A DNA stretch of 64,000 bases from an uncultured Flavobacteriales bacterium. GTDB lineage: Bacteria; Bacteroidota; Bacteroidia; Flavobacteriales_D; Parvicellaceae. Location of the stretch: positions 1-64,000 of the forward strand of contig CALSNM010000014.1 of NCBI GenBank assembly GCA_943787725.1, written 5' to 3'. The position numbers and the translations under genes are program-made. Below, piece by piece: positions 8,714-18,744 of this stretch. How positions within the stretch are numbered: position 1 is the stretch's first letter; every line of letters begins with the position of its first letter. Below the pieces are notes generated by a model that worked only from the letters and a program-made list of their open reading frames with translations, was not told the origin of the DNA and made no database searches.

Positions 8714-10207
8714 TTAAAGCCTTTGAAGAGGAGTGCATACCCCATCAACACAGCTATAGCATTTTAGTTTATCTTTAAATACAGATGATTTAAAAATGGA
8801 TTTATTTAAGAGCATTCTAACACATTCTTGAATTCCTTCAACAATAGAAGGATGGGGGTATATCATTTCTGCTAACTCCTCAATACCTTTATCCATCTTC
8901 ATCAATAAAGCCACTGCTTGAATCGCGCTAGAAGCATGTTCTCCGATGGCACGCATTCCAAGTATTTTCATTTCCTTATCGTTGGTAACAATTATTTTAA
9001 AGAACCCCTCTGTTTTACGCATGGCAATAGCTCGTGCAATGCATGAATAATCAATTTTCACAACTTTTACGTCAATATTGTTCTCTATACATTGCTTTTC
9101 ATTCATGCCAACAGATGCCACTTCAGGTTGTAAAAACATTATCGTACTAACATTATCGTAAGAAAGAGGAGTTTTTTTGCCATCAAATATTCTTTCTACC
9201 GCATGTCTTCCTTCAAGTTCTGCAATATTGTAAAGCGCAAGATGGCCACTTGCATCACCACAAGCGTATATGTTTGGGACATTCGTCTGGGTATCGTCAT
9301 CTCCAATATGAACCCCTCTTTTACTCATGGATACACCAGCATTTTCCATTTTAAGAGAATCTGAGTTTAAAACTCTACCAACTGAAAGTAGAGCTTTCTC
9401 AACGCGAATAACTTCTCTTCTCCCATCTGGGTATGAAAGTTCATATTCTACTTCACCATCTTTTTTTTCAAGTCTCTCCAAAGTAGATCTATGATGAACA
9501 ATAACACCATTCTTGGCTAAGTTTTTTTCAATCATTCCAGAAATATCATCATCTTCAAATGGAAGTACTTTATCAGCTCTGTCTATTAAGTGAACTTTTG
9601 TTTTACCGAAATTCGAAAAAATAGTAGCAAATTCGCATCCTATTACCCCTGCACCAACTATAACTAAACTTTTTGGAAAATCCTTAATTTCATGAATGCC
9701 ATCACTTGTCATGATAATTTTTTCATCAACATCTACACCTTCCAATAAACGTGGTTTACTGCCAATTGCTATTATAGTGTTTTCAGCATAAATCTGTTTT
9801 TTCTTCCCATTTTCTTTAGAGATTTCTATCACATGATTATCTACAAATGATCCAAGACCTCTTTCGTACTTAAAGGTTTTGTTCATGGATTCTGCTTCCA
9901 ATAATTTTATATGGCAGGAATATTGAAATTTTCTATCAAAAATTGCTTCGTTAACAGTCTTGTTGATTTCTTCCCAGGTAACTTCCAGTTTTTTTCTACC
10001 AACAGAGACAATACTTTCATTCACTGCTTTTACCTTTTGAGAAAGTTCCCATAAAGTTTTTGAAGAAAGAGCTCCTTTATAAAGACCAGCCCCACCAGCC
10101 TTTTGTTTTTCAATAAGCACAACTCTTTTTCCAAAATCAATTGCTCGCATGGCAGAAGCATATCCTGCTGGTCCGGCACCTATTACACATAAATCGTATT
10201 TTTCCAT
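8714..10207 (-). CDS. Dihydrolipoamide-dehydrogenase-like flavoprotein without N-terminal redox cysteines
   Basis: A 497-residue class I pyridine-nucleotide disulfide oxidoreductase homologue. The FAD-binding GAGPAG lies at residues 10-15, a central NAD(P) domain carries VGAGVIGCEFA, the second FAD motif is ACGDASG, and the dimer interface holds the catalytic His452-Pro and Glu457 (HPSIVE). The usual redox-active GGTCxxxxC box reads GGAGLYKGALSSK: Gly41 and Ala46 replace both cysteines. Instead there is a C-terminal cluster Cys483-x-x-Cys486-x4-Cys491 in the last 15 residues. It is therefore not a standard Lpd. The relatives SthA, mercuric reductase and thioredoxin reductase are the alternatives to consider. 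No E2 or E3-partner genes are nearby. Confidence 0.8.
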   Translation of the reverse strand: MEKYDLCVIGAGPAGYASAMRAIDFGKRVVLIEKQKAGGAGLYKGALSSKTLWELSQKVKAVNESIVSVGRKKLEVTWEEINKTVNEAIFDRKFQYSCHIKLLEAESMNKTFKYERGLGSFVDNHVIEISKENGKKKQIYAENTIIAIGSKPRLLEGVDVDEKIIMTSDGIHEIKDFPKSLVIVGAGVIGCEFATIFSNFGKTKVHLIDRADKVLPFEDDDISGMIEKNLAKNGVIVHHRSTLERLEKKDGEVEYELSYPDGRREVIRVEKALLSVGRVLNSDSLKMENAGVSMSKRGVHIGDDDTQTNVPNIYACGDASGHLALYNIAELEGRHAVERIFDGKKTPLSYDNVSTIMFLQPEVASVGMNEKQCIENNIDVKVVKIDYSCIARAIAMRKTEGFFKIIVTNDKEMKILGMRAIGEHASSAIQAVALLMKMDKGIEELAEMIYPHPSIVEGIQECVRMLLNKSIFKSSVFKDKLKCYSCVDGVCTPLQRL

Positions 10208-10239
10208 AAAGCTACGTGCTCATTATTGAGGAGACCAAA

Positions 10240-10842
10240 TTAAAAATTATTTGGTACATAATTGTTTCTTACTCCTTTATTCTTAAAATGAAAGGACAAT
10301 GATGCACCGGTTAAAGAGGATTGATTGCGATAAAATACCTTTGGCTGAATAATAATTGATAAATTATTACTACTATCAAAATGAAGTAGATTACCTGAAA
10401 CATTCGCATCTACGATATTTATCAGATATACTCCAAGCACTGCAACAATGGATAGATCTCTCCATCTAGAATATTGATCGGTAATTGATTTTAATTGAGA
10501 GTCTGAATATCCACTAACACTATAAATGCTATTTACATCATTTTGTAAATCAAGTCGCTCATTTCGATAAGTCGTATAGGATTTTTGATTTTGAATTGCA
10601 AAGTAAATACTGGTCCCAATACCACCGTAAATCAGAGGTAATTTCCACCAAATCCTAGATGCAAACCCTTTAGGTTTTTTAATGTCATTATAGATTTGTC
10701 CTAATCCAGGCAGCGCTATAGACATCATAGTAGCCATTTTTGGAGAATGGACAGAATCAATGCTGGCACTGGCACTGTCCTTTTGGCTATGGATTAACAT
10801 AGAAAAAAGTGAAATTATTGCTATACAAGCAAATCGATTCAT
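10240..10842 (-). CDS. DUF5683 family protein
   Basis: A 200-residue protein with an N-terminal signal peptide or anchor (MNRFACIAIISLFSMLIHSQ). The characteristic block PKMATMMSIALPGLGQIYNDIKK is followed by a hydrophobic segment (WKLPLIYGGIGTSIYFAI) and a second one (LSIVAVLGVYLINIVDANVSG). This is DUF5683, which sits directly after parB in many Bacteroidota. Function unknown. The 35-base gap to parB on the same strand suggests one transcript parA-parB-DUF5683. Confidence 0.82.
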   Translation of the reverse strand: MNRFACIAIISLFSMLIHSQKDSASASIDSVHSPKMATMMSIALPGLGQIYNDIKKPKGFASRIWWKLPLIYGGIGTSIYFAIQNQKSYTTYRNERLDLQNDVNSIYSVSGYSDSQLKSITDQYSRWRDLSIVAVLGVYLINIVDANVSGNLLHFDSSNNLSIIIQPKVFYRNQSSLTGASLSFHFKNKGVRNNYVPNNF

Positions 10843-10876
10843 TTATAGGTTATCAATTCGATTTTGAAACAATTTA

Positions 10877-11764
10877 TTAGTCTAAAAGATCTAAAATACG
10901 CTTAAGGTGTTCTTCATCATCAAAAGGTATAACGATTTTTCCTTTTCCATTATTGCTCTTTGCTATTTTTATCCGACTACTAAAATGAAATGACAAATCT
11001 TCTTGCGCCTGCTTTTCCGATAAAGAAAGGGTCGATTCGCTTAATTTTTTTGATGAGACAGACTTAGCCGTCTTTGTTTTTTCTTCAATCCCTCTAACCG
11101 AAAGTTGGTTATCTAAAACATCTTTATAGGCTGCTAATACTTCTGCTTCTGTTTTAAAGGAGAGAAGTGCCTTCGCATGGCCCATTGTAATTTTAGCATC
11201 TCGCAAACCTACTTGAACTGCACTTGGCAGATTTAATAAGCGAAGGAAATTTGTGACAGCTGATCTACTTTTACCAATACGTTCGCTTAATTTCTCCTGC
11301 GTAAGATTACATTCATCAATTAATCTTTGATAGCTTAAGGAAATTTCAATAGGGTTAAGATCTTTACGCTGAATATTTTCAACAATAGCCATTTCCAACA
11401 TGGTTTGATCATTAGCAATTCTAACATATACAGGTATTTCTTTTAGGCCTGCAATTTGCGAAGCTTTGAACCTTCTTTCTCCGGATATTATTTGGTATTT
11501 GTCATATCCAATTTTACGAACAGTAATGGGTTGTATAATACCATGTTCCTTGATAGAGTTGGTTAAATCCACCAAAGCTTCTTTTTCGAAATGCGTTCTG
11601 GGTTGAAAAGGGTTGGTTTCTACCTGGTGAATTAAAATAGATGCAATAGCTCCAACTGAAGGAAGGGTACCCGAATCATCACTTCTTGATGAAGTAATAT
11701 CCGTGTTTGCATTTTCTAATAATGCACTTAAGCCTCTCCCTAAAGCGGGCTTTTTAGAGTTCAT
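10877..11764 (-). CDS. parB: Chromosome-partitioning protein ParB
   Basis: ParB binds parS sites, loads as a CTP-dependent clamp and positions the origin with ParA. The N-terminus [13 protein letters not shown] is the ParA-interaction region; the CTP-binding GERRFKA motif is at residues 95-101; a helix-turn-helix follows ([24 protein letters not shown]); and the C-terminal dimerisation region ends in LKRILDLLD. At 295 residues it has normal length. It overlaps the end of parA by 11 bases, which argues for translational coupling. I found no parS consensus in the window. Confidence 0.95.
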   Translation of the reverse strand: MNSKKPALGRGLSALLENANTDITSSRSDDSGTLPSVGAIASILIHQVETNPFQPRTHFEKEALVDLTNSIKEHGIIQPITVRKIGYDKYQIISGERRFKASQIAGLKEIPVYVRIANDQTMLEMAIVENIQRKDLNPIEISLSYQRLIDECNLTQEKLSERIGKSRSAVTNFLRLLNLPSAVQVGLRDAKITMGHAKALLSFKTEAEVLAAYKDVLDNQLSVRGIEEKTKTAKSVSSKKLSESTLSLSEKQAQEDLSFHFSSRIKIAKSNNGKGKIVIPFDDEEHLKRILDLLD

Positions 11765-12563
11765 CTGCAGCCGTTTTTTCTGCTTCCATTAACTGGGAAA
11801 GCGTGTTTTTCAATAAAATTTCTTTCGCTAGGTTAAGGTAATTTATTGCTCCTTTACTACTAACATCGTGCATGATTATCGTTTCACCATGGCTAGGAGC
11901 TTCTCCAAGCGTCGTATTTCTATGAATCAATGTATTGAAAACTAATTGCTGGAAATGCATTTTGACTTCTTCAACAACCTGATTAGCTAATCGTAAACGT
12001 GTGTCGTACATCGTTAATAAAATACCTTCAATATCTAGTTCCGGATTAAGTCTTGTTTGAACAATCTTAATCGTATTTAATAGTTTGCCCAATCCTTCTA
12101 ATGCAAAATATTCACATTGCACAGGTATAATCATAGAATTGGCCGCAGTTAATGCATTTAAAGTAATTAATCCTAAAGAAGGAGAGCAATCAATAATAAT
12201 ATAATCGTATTCATCCTTAATATCTGCAATAGCATTTTTCATGATATACTCTCGTTCAGGAAGGTTTATCATTTCTATTTCTGCTCCAACCAAATCAATA
12301 TGGGAAGGAAGTATGTCCAAATTCGGGCTGTTTGTTTTACTAATTAATTCGGTAGGGTCTTCGCCATTAATCAAGCAATTATAGATGCTACTACTTACGC
12401 TCTGGATCCCTATGCCAACTCCCGAAGTAGAGTTCGCTTGAGGATCAGCATCTATTATTAATGTTTTTTTATCCAGCACTCCTAAACACGCTGCAAGGTT
12501 AATTGCTGTTGTGGTTTTTCCTACTCCACCTTTTTGATTTGCTATCGCAATAACTTTTCCCAT
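11754..12563 (-). CDS. parA: Chromosome-partitioning ATPase ParA (Soj)
   Basis: A 269-residue Walker-type ATPase that forms nucleoid-bound gradients to segregate ParB-parS complexes. The deviant Walker A box KGGVGKTT is at residues 11-18, with the signature lysine. A Walker A' ([12 protein letters not shown]) and a Walker B region ([18 protein letters not shown]) follow. It is the first gene of the parA-parB-DUF5683 unit; the 252-base space to the divergent FMN-reductase gene must hold its promoter. Confidence 0.96.
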   Translation of the reverse strand: MGKVIAIANQKGGVGKTTTAINLAACLGVLDKKTLIIDADPQANSTSGVGIGIQSVSSSIYNCLINGEDPTELISKTNSPNLDILPSHIDLVGAEIEMINLPEREYIMKNAIADIKDEYDYIIIDCSPSLGLITLNALTAANSMIIPVQCEYFALEGLGKLLNTIKIVQTRLNPELDIEGILLTMYDTRLRLANQVVEEVKMHFQQLVFNTLIHRNTTLGEAPSHGETIIMHDVSSKGAINYLNLAKEILLKNTLSQLMEAEKTAADEL

Positions 12564-12815
12564 TAACTAAATTGTTATAATATATGATTAAACCTTCACT
12601 GTTTATCAATCATCGTAAAAATATAAAGGAAACTAATAATATTAACCAAAGCCTTAATAGTTTTATACACACTTTTCTGTTTATTGGTTGTAAGTCTATT
12701 CGGTTATAAACATTTTTGAATTAGATTTGCGGACTTAACTACAATCAATATCCATTAAACTAAGAGATTTGCAATTTCAAAATGCGATGTTGTATTGTTA
12801 ATAACTAAAAACATA

Positions 12816-13334
12816 ATGACTACTGTAATTTGCGGAACCAATAGAGAAAATAGTAATAGTTCAATTATCTCAAAGGTATATGAAGATTTAATTCAAAAAG
12901 AAGGAGAACAAGTGACTGTTCTTTATCTAAAAGATTTGCCTAAAAGTTTTGCTTATGATGAAATTAACGGCGCTAAATCAGATGAATTTAAGTTTATTAT
13001 TGAAAATAAAGTTAAAGCATCAAATCGTTTTGTTTTTGTCATTCCAGAATATAATGGAGGTTTTCCAGGCGTGCTAAAATCATTTATTGATTCTGTTCCT
13101 CCGGCAGATTTTAATTATAAAAAAGCTGCTTTAGTAGGAGTTTCATCTGGTCATGCTGGTGCTTTGCGTCCCTTAGATCAGTTTACAAATGTATTGCATT
13201 ATCTTAAAGTTGAGGTGTTTTCGAATAAACCAAAATTATCCTCTATAGAGGCGCTGTTAGATGCTGATAAAATGAATGATGCCGATGCGCTGAAAAGATT
13301 GGCAGAACATGTAAAAACATTTTTGAAATATTAA
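12816..13334 (+). CDS. NAD(P)H-dependent FMN reductase family protein
   Basis: A 172-residue flavodoxin-like protein (SsuE/ChrR/YieF type). The start at 12816 (MTTVICGTNRENSNSS) gives the phosphate-binding loop GTNRENSNS directly after strand 1; an upstream in-frame start adds seven unneeded residues. The flavin-contact segment PEYNGGFPGVLKSFIDSVPP is diagnostic, and GVSSGHAGALRPLDQF matches the second conserved region. It should reduce FMN, quinones or similar compounds with NAD(P)H in the cytoplasm; the physiological substrate is not known. It lies 31 bases before a small acidic protein gene in the same direction. Confidence 0.88.
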   Translation: MTTVICGTNRENSNSSIISKVYEDLIQKEGEQVTVLYLKDLPKSFAYDEINGAKSDEFKFIIENKVKASNRFVFVIPEYNGGFPGVLKSFIDSVPPADFNYKKAALVGVSSGHAGALRPLDQFTNVLHYLKVEVFSNKPKLSSIEALLDADKMNDADALKRLAEHVKTFLKY

Positions 13335-13365
13335 TATGAAGATCGTAAAATCGAAATTATTGCAA

Positions 13366-13809
13366 ATGAAAAATATATATAAAGGAGTTGGTCTAGGGAA
13401 TTTGAAATTTGGAATCTACACTACTGATGTAGAAGAGGAATTGGGAAACCCCTCAGAAGCTGAAAAAAACGATGATGAAGGCGAAAACTGGCATTATGAC
13501 GATTATGATATGTCTATGTCTTTTGATTCGGATTCAAGATTAGTTACGATTGCCGTAAGCGATGAGTCATATTTGTTGGAAGGTATAAGTTTGATTGGCA
13601 AAGATATTGAATTTGTTGAAGAACAAGTTAAAGGCATGCGTCTAGGAGAATCCTTTCATGAAGAGACATCTGAAGAAGAGGAAGGGGGAATAAGTGTTCT
13701 TGGTTTTGAAGAAAGCAGTATGAACCTTTGGTTTGAAGATGGAGTTTTAACTGAAATTCAGTTTTGGCCTCTGTTCAAAAATGAGGATACGATAGTTTGG
13801 CCAGACTAA
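13366..13809 (+). CDS. Small acidic protein of unknown function
   Basis: Not recognised. The best start is the ATG at 13366 (MKNIYKGVGLGNLKFGI), giving 147 residues; an in-frame ATG at 13336 directly after the reductase gene is also possible. The protein is rich in Asp and Glu (for example EEEEGG) with repeated short beta-strand-like stretches and no signal peptide. The pattern GLGNLKFGIYTTDVEEELGNPSE resembles small proteins that set a turn motif before a binding groove, but I cannot name a family. It ends a few bases before the convergent DUF3276 gene. Confidence 0.6.
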   Translation: MKNIYKGVGLGNLKFGIYTTDVEEELGNPSEAEKNDDEGENWHYDDYDMSMSFDSDSRLVTIAVSDESYLLEGISLIGKDIEFVEEQVKGMRLGESFHEETSEEEEGGISVLGFEESSMNLWFEDGVLTEIQFWPLFKNEDTIVWPD

Positions 13810-13813
13810 AGAA

Positions 13814-14188
13814 TTATAAATCGTCAAAATTAACATCGGAATATCCCTCGCCACCTTTTTCAGACTTTTCTTCTTCATTCTTATCGTTAAAATTATCACT
13901 TTTTAAGTCTGGATATTCTCCAGATTCTTTCAGTTTTGAAATAGCTTCTAGCGCTTCTCTGAAACCTTCTTCGAACTTGTCAAAATCTTCTTTGTACAAA
14001 AACAACTTATGTTTTTCAAAAAAGAATTTACCTTCATCATTAAATCTTTTTTTACTTTCTGTAATTGTCAAATAAAGGTCTTTTCCCTTTGTAGATTTTA
14101 CATCAAAAAAATAAGTTCTTTTCCCTGCCCTTACAGATTTTGAAAATATTTCATCTCTGTAATTTTCTTGTTCCTTTCCTTCTTCCAT
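13814..14188 (-). CDS. DUF3276 (PUR-alpha-like) nucleic-acid-binding protein
   Basis: A 124-residue protein. Residues 8-90 (IFSKSVRAGKRTYFFDVKST, LYLTITESKKRF, KLFLYKEDFDKFEEGF) match DUF3276, a bacterial PUR-domain family whose structure resembles eukaryotic Pur-alpha and which is inferred to bind single-stranded nucleic acid. The C-terminal tail is acidic and low-complexity. Common in Bacteroidota and usually a stand-alone gene, as here. The physiological target is unknown. Confidence 0.88.
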   Translation of the reverse strand: MEEGKEQENYRDEIFSKSVRAGKRTYFFDVKSTKGKDLYLTITESKKRFNDEGKFFFEKHKLFLYKEDFDKFEEGFREALEAISKLKESGEYPDLKSDNFNDKNEEEKSEKGGEGYSDVNFDDL

Positions 14189-14319
14189 TATTGAATGATA
14201 AGTGAGTTCATACTAACAAAATTAAACTTATTTGGTTAGCATCAAAAAATAAACCAATATTAATGAGTGATTATATAGTGTTTCAGCGTTGAATAAAGGC
14301 TATTTGTCGAAGCAATATC

Positions 14320-16086
14320 TTAATTCATTTTCTCCTCAAGGAGTTGTTTTTCGAACGTCGTTGAATAATACCCCTTATTGTTAATCAGCTCAGAATGTGT
14401 GCCTTTTTCGGAAATCAATCCTTCGTCTAACACAATTATGTAATCCGCATTTTTAATGGAAGAAATCCGATGACTTATAATTATAGAAGTTTTCTCGTTC
14501 ATTATCTCTTTTAAATTAGAGAGTATTGCTTCTTCCGTCTTCGTGTCCACTGCCGATAGACAGTCATCAAAAATTAATATTTCGGGATTGTTGATTATTG
14601 CTCGTGCAATCGAAATGCGTTGCTTTTGACCACCAGACAAGGTAATTCCGCGTTCTCCAATAACTGTGTCGAAACCGTTCTCAAATTGAATTATGTTATC
14701 ATAGACTGAAGCTTTTTTGGCGGCAGCTTGGACTTCTTCATTATTCGATTGTCCTGATTTATTTCCAAAAGCTATATTGCTAGCTATTGTATCAGAAAAA
14801 AGAAAAACTTCCTGTGGAACGTAACCTATGTTGGTTCGAAGCGATTTTTTTTGAATACGTTTTACGTTCATTCCATTAATAGAAACTTCTCCAGTATTAA
14901 CGTCAAATAAGCGGCAAATAAGATTGGCTAAGGTAGATTTTCCTGAACCTGTTTTTCCTGTTATAGCTAAGGTTTTACCTTTTTCTATTTCAAACGATAC
15001 ATTTTTTAAAGCTTCTTTATTAGTGTTGGAATATGCAAAACAAACATTATTAAAAATAATTTTTCCATTTTCGAATTCAACAGAATTCTCCTTATCAGTA
15101 ATTCCTGGATTTTCTTGAAGAAATTCATTCACTCTTTTTTGAGAAGCAGCAGCGCGCTGTATTAAAGATGTTACCCAGCCTATTGAAGCAATTGGCCAAG
15201 TAAGCATGTTAATGTAGAAAATAAATTGTAAAATTTCACCGATACTCAATTCATTATTTATGGACTTTAAGCCTCCGAAATAAACAATAATTACGGTACT
15301 TAATCCAATGAGAGAAACTATTACAGGAATAAAAAAGGCGTTGGTTTTAGCTAGACTTAAAGAAGCCGTTTTATAATTTTCACTCTCTTGGTCAAATTCA
15401 TTTTTAAAAAAGCTTTCCCTGTTATAAGCCTTAAGAACTCTAATTCCTGAAAAAGTTTCTTGAACGAAAGTGGATAATTTTGACTGCTGGATTTGGGTTA
15501 TTTCACTTTTTTTATTTATCCGATAACTTACCTTGTAAACGAGAATAGACATAATTGGTAAAGGAATCAAAACATATAAAGTTAATAAAGGACTGATTTT
15601 TATCATGAATGAAATAACCATAACAATTAATACAGCAACATTAATTGTATACATAATAGCTGGCCCAAGATACATTCTAACTTTACCAACATCTTCGCTT
15701 ATTCTATTCATCAGGTCGCCAGTGTTATTTCGCTTATAAAACGACATGCTGAGTTGTTGGTATTTATCGTAGATTTCATTTTTTAAATCATATTCAATTA
15801 ATCGCGACATGATAATTATCGTCTGTCTGGTTAAGAATAGAAATATTCCATTTAATAAGGCATATAACATGAATAGCAGTCCAAGGCTAATTGCTATTGA
15901 TGCAATGTCTTCAGATGTGTGCTGTTTAATGTTATCTAAAACATATTTAATTGAATTAGTAGCGTTTTTTAATATTTCAGGCATTAGTACCTTAAAGATA
16001 TTGGAGACAATAATAAAAAGAGTGCCCAAAAGTAGTCGTCCTTTATATTTGACTAAATATTTATTTAAGTACGATAATTCTTTCAT
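14320..16086 (-). CDS. ABC transporter, fused permease and ATPase (MsbA/MdlB type exporter)
   Basis: A 588-residue half-transporter. Six membrane helices occupy about residues 15-320. The nucleotide-binding domain then carries Walker A GKTGSGKST (near 378), a Q-loop, the ABC signature LSGGQKQR, Walker B ILIFDDCLSAVD and the H-loop ISHR. It should act as a homodimer, or with a partner, exporting lipid or a hydrophobic compound. Intact and of normal length. No partner gene or substrate clue is adjacent, so lipid A export versus multidrug export is open. Confidence 0.93.
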   Translation of the reverse strand: MKELSYLNKYLVKYKGRLLLGTLFIIVSNIFKVLMPEILKNATNSIKYVLDNIKQHTSEDIASIAISLGLLFMLYALLNGIFLFLTRQTIIIMSRLIEYDLKNEIYDKYQQLSMSFYKRNNTGDLMNRISEDVGKVRMYLGPAIMYTINVAVLIVMVISFMIKISPLLTLYVLIPLPIMSILVYKVSYRINKKSEITQIQQSKLSTFVQETFSGIRVLKAYNRESFFKNEFDQESENYKTASLSLAKTNAFFIPVIVSLIGLSTVIIVYFGGLKSINNELSIGEILQFIFYINMLTWPIASIGWVTSLIQRAAASQKRVNEFLQENPGITDKENSVEFENGKIIFNNVCFAYSNTNKEALKNVSFEIEKGKTLAITGKTGSGKSTLANLICRLFDVNTGEVSINGMNVKRIQKKSLRTNIGYVPQEVFLFSDTIASNIAFGNKSGQSNNEEVQAAAKKASVYDNIIQFENGFDTVIGERGITLSGGQKQRISIARAIINNPEILIFDDCLSAVDTKTEEAILSNLKEIMNEKTSIIISHRISSIKNADYIIVLDEGLISEKGTHSELINNKGYYSTTFEKQLLEEKMN

Positions 16087-16260
16087 TTAATTCAGCTCTA
16101 ATTCAATCGTTAAATCCCTATTTTTAATAGATAAATAATGAAAAGATAGTAACTTAATATTTTAATAAAACAAATGGTTTCTTTCACTTGTTTATGCTAT
16201 TTTTGTCTTTCCTAAATTAGGAGGAACAAAAGTAATTATTCATAGCGTAATATAAGCAAA

Positions 16261-17350
16261 ATGGAAGTGAAAGATATTTCAGGTGTGATGCCAGTAAATT
16301 CTGGTGTACTGTCACAAATGGGTAGCATGGGACATGAACAAGTATTATTTTGCCAGGACAAGGATGTTGGATTAAAAGCAATAATTGCTGTTCATAATAC
16401 TGTGTGTGGACCCTCTTTAGGCGGTACAAGAATGTGGAACTACGCTTCTGATGAGGAAGCTGTACAAGATGTGCTTCGGCTCTCAAGGGGGATGACCTAT
16501 AAAAATGCAATATCTGGTCTTGATTTAGGAGGAGGAAAAGCTGTAATAATTGGTGATTCGAGAAAAGACAAATCTGAGGCTTTAATGAGAAGATTTGGGC
16601 AATTTGTTGATTCACTTGGTGGAAAATATATTACTGCAGAAGATGTGGGTATTTCTCCGCAAGATATGTCTTGGGTTTCGATGGAAACAAATCATGTTGC
16701 TGGTTTGCCAGGAAAGAGTGGGGATCCATCTCCAGTTACTGCTTACGGAGTATATATGGGTATGAAAGCTAGTGCTAAAGTTCAATTCGGATCTGATTCC
16801 TTAGCAGGAAAGAAAGTTGCTGTGCAAGGTGTGGGGCACGTAGGTGAATATCTAGTTGGATATTTGCAGAAAGAAGGCGCTGAGATATTTATATCAGATA
16901 TTCACGATGAAACGTTAAATAGAGTTTCGAGAGAATATGGAGCCAGTGTAGTTGGATTAGATGAAATCTATGACATAGATATGGATATTTATGCACCTTG
17001 TGCCTTGGGAGCAACAGTAAATGATGATACTTTAACGAAGGTTAAAATGTTCAATTATTGCTGGAGCTGCTAATAATCAATTAGCGAATGAACTAGTTCA
17101 CGGGGAGATGGTTATTGAAAAGGGAATGATTTACGCACCTGATTATTTAATTAATGCTGGTGGGGTAATGAATTGCGCAGGTGAAGTGTATAACATAGAT
17201 AATGACAAAGTAATGTCAATGGCTGAAAATATTTACAATACAACATTAGCGATTATTATAAAGTCAAGGGAAGAGGGTATACCGTCATATTTGGCGGCTA
17301 ATAAAATGGCGGAAGAGAGAATAGCAAGCTTGAAAAAGGATAAGAAATAA
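16261..17350 (+). CDS. Leucine (Glu/Leu/Phe/Val) dehydrogenase, one frameshift
   Basis: The protein catalyses reversible NAD-dependent oxidative deamination of branched-chain amino acids. The N-terminal catalytic domain has LGGTRMW and the GLDLGGGKAVI lysine motif; the NAD domain has VAVQGVGHVG. The frame breaks at 17044-17047, where AAAA stands for the AAA expected in VKCSIIAGAANNQL; the next frame then continues cleanly to the stop at 17350. Restoring one base gives about 363 residues, the family length. The stop TAA overlaps the ATG of nusB by one base, so the two are coupled. TATTTTTG at 16198-16205 may be the -7 box. A sequencing error in the A run is more likely than loss. Confidence 0.85.
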
Positions 17351-18296
17351 TGTTAAATAGAAGACATTTAAGAATTAAAGTACTACAAGCGTTGTACGCA
17401 TTTTCATTATCGAAAAATGAAAATTCAGTTGCTGGGGAAAAAGAATTATTGCACAGTGTTAGCAAGATGTATGATATGTATATCTACTTTTTATTAATAT
17501 TCGATGATCTTTCCAATTTTGCCAATCTTCGAATAGAAGAAGCCAAAAGAAAAAGAATCCCAACAAAAGAAAATTTAAACCCAAATATGCGATTTGTTGA
17601 CAACAAGTTAATAGCGCAACTTAGTGTAAATGTTCTTTGAAAAAGGCATCTGAAAAAGCATCTGCTAATTGGATAGGGGATGTAGAGCAGGACATGCTTA
17701 AGAAAATGTTCATCTATTTAAGTGAGACGGATATGTTTTTAGATTATATGCAGAAAGAGTCTTCTGATTATAAAACAGACAAAAATTTCATTATTCAGTT
17801 ATTTAAAAAAGAAATTTGCAATTTCGAATTGCTGCATAATTTTTTTGAAGATAGAAGTATCTACTGGCAAGATGATATGGATCATATTTGTTCAATGGTG
17901 CTTAAAACACTAAAGTCATTTGAAGAAGATACGGACGAATTTCATTCAATATCAGATTTGTATAAAGATGATGAAAAAGACTACATCATTCAGTTGTTTC
18001 ATAAATCAATAAAATTAGAAAGTGAGAATTTAAAAATGATTAATTCGTATACAAAAAATTGGGATTCGGATCGATTAGCGAAAATGGATATTTTATTGAT
18101 GAACCTAGCTATTACAGAGGCAAAAGAGTTTTCTTCAATTCCTTTAAAAGTGACATTAAACGAATACATTGAAATTTCTAAATTTTATAGTACGCCGAAA
18201 AGTAATGGCTTTATTAATGGTGTGCTGGATAAAGTGTTTATTGAGCTAAAAAGCGATGGAGCAATAAAAAAGGTTGGAAGAGGTTTAATGGAATAA
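17350..18296 (+). CDS. nusB: Transcription antitermination factor NusB, long form, one frameshift
   Basis: NusB binds boxA RNA with NusE (ribosomal S10) in rRNA antitermination. Bacteroidota have a form of about 310 residues whose N-terminal extension (LNRRHLRIKVLQALYAF, then a long helical region) precedes the NusB fold at the C-terminus (DILLMNLAITEAKEFSSIPLKVTLNEYIEISKFY...FINGVLDKV). Here the first frame stops at 17640 (LSVNVL) and the next frame resumes at SLKKASEKAS, so one base is missing, or two are extra, at about 17625-17638. The total matches the long form. NusB is normally important for growth, so an assembly error is favoured. Confidence 0.85.
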
Positions 18297-18306
18297 TAAA
18301 CAAACG

Positions 18307-18729
18307 ATGAAAGAACTTATTATAATTTTTATATTGTTAAACATCTCTATTGGTTGTCAGATTACCGATAAGAATAAAGACAGAGCTATTACATCTGCTA
18401 TGTTAGAGAACCCAACTACCATTGAGTTTGAAGATCCGGAGCATGATTTTGGAGAAATATCATTGGGAAGTTCGGTTGAATTTTCATTCAAATTCAAAAA
18501 TACAGGCGAATCTCCATTAATTATTCAGTCCGTTAAAGCTGCGTGTGGTTGCACTGTGCTAAAGGATTGGCCAAAAGAGGCTATATTGCCAGGAGAGTCG
18601 GCAGAGATACCTGTCGTTTTTACTGCGAAATATCCAGGAAGTCAGAAAAAATACGTTTCGATAATAGCGAATACGAGACCTTCAATTACAAAAGTTTACT
18701 TAATAGGAAAGGCAATAGGCCCCGAATAA
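18307..18729 (+). CDS. DUF1573 domain lipoprotein
   Basis: A 140-residue protein with a lipoprotein signal peptide (lipobox ISIGC, Cys near residue 17), followed by an immunoglobulin-like DUF1573 domain: EHDFGEISLGSSVEFSFKFKNTGESPLII, then AACGCTVLKDWPKEAILPGESAEIPVVF. The ACGCT motif is the family hallmark. Ubiquitous in Bacteroidota, usually between nusB and yajC exactly as here; function unknown. It lies 10 bases after nusB. Confidence 0.88.
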   Translation: MKELIIIFILLNISIGCQITDKNKDRAITSAMLENPTTIEFEDPEHDFGEISLGSSVEFSFKFKNTGESPLIIQSVKAACGCTVLKDWPKEAILPGESAEIPVVFTAKYPGSQKKYVSIIANTRPSITKVYLIGKAIGPE

Positions 18730-18744
18730 ATTAAAAATAAAAAA

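Noticed and set aside
16217..16615. 132-residue minus-strand open frame before and over leucine dehydrogenase
   Set aside because: Low-complexity shadow of a well-supported gene; no start context.
17040..17060. Programmed ribosomal frameshifting in leucine dehydrogenase or other broken genes
   Set aside because: No slippery heptamer with a following hairpin or pseudoknot, and the genes are not of a type known to use it; many breaks lie in homopolymers.
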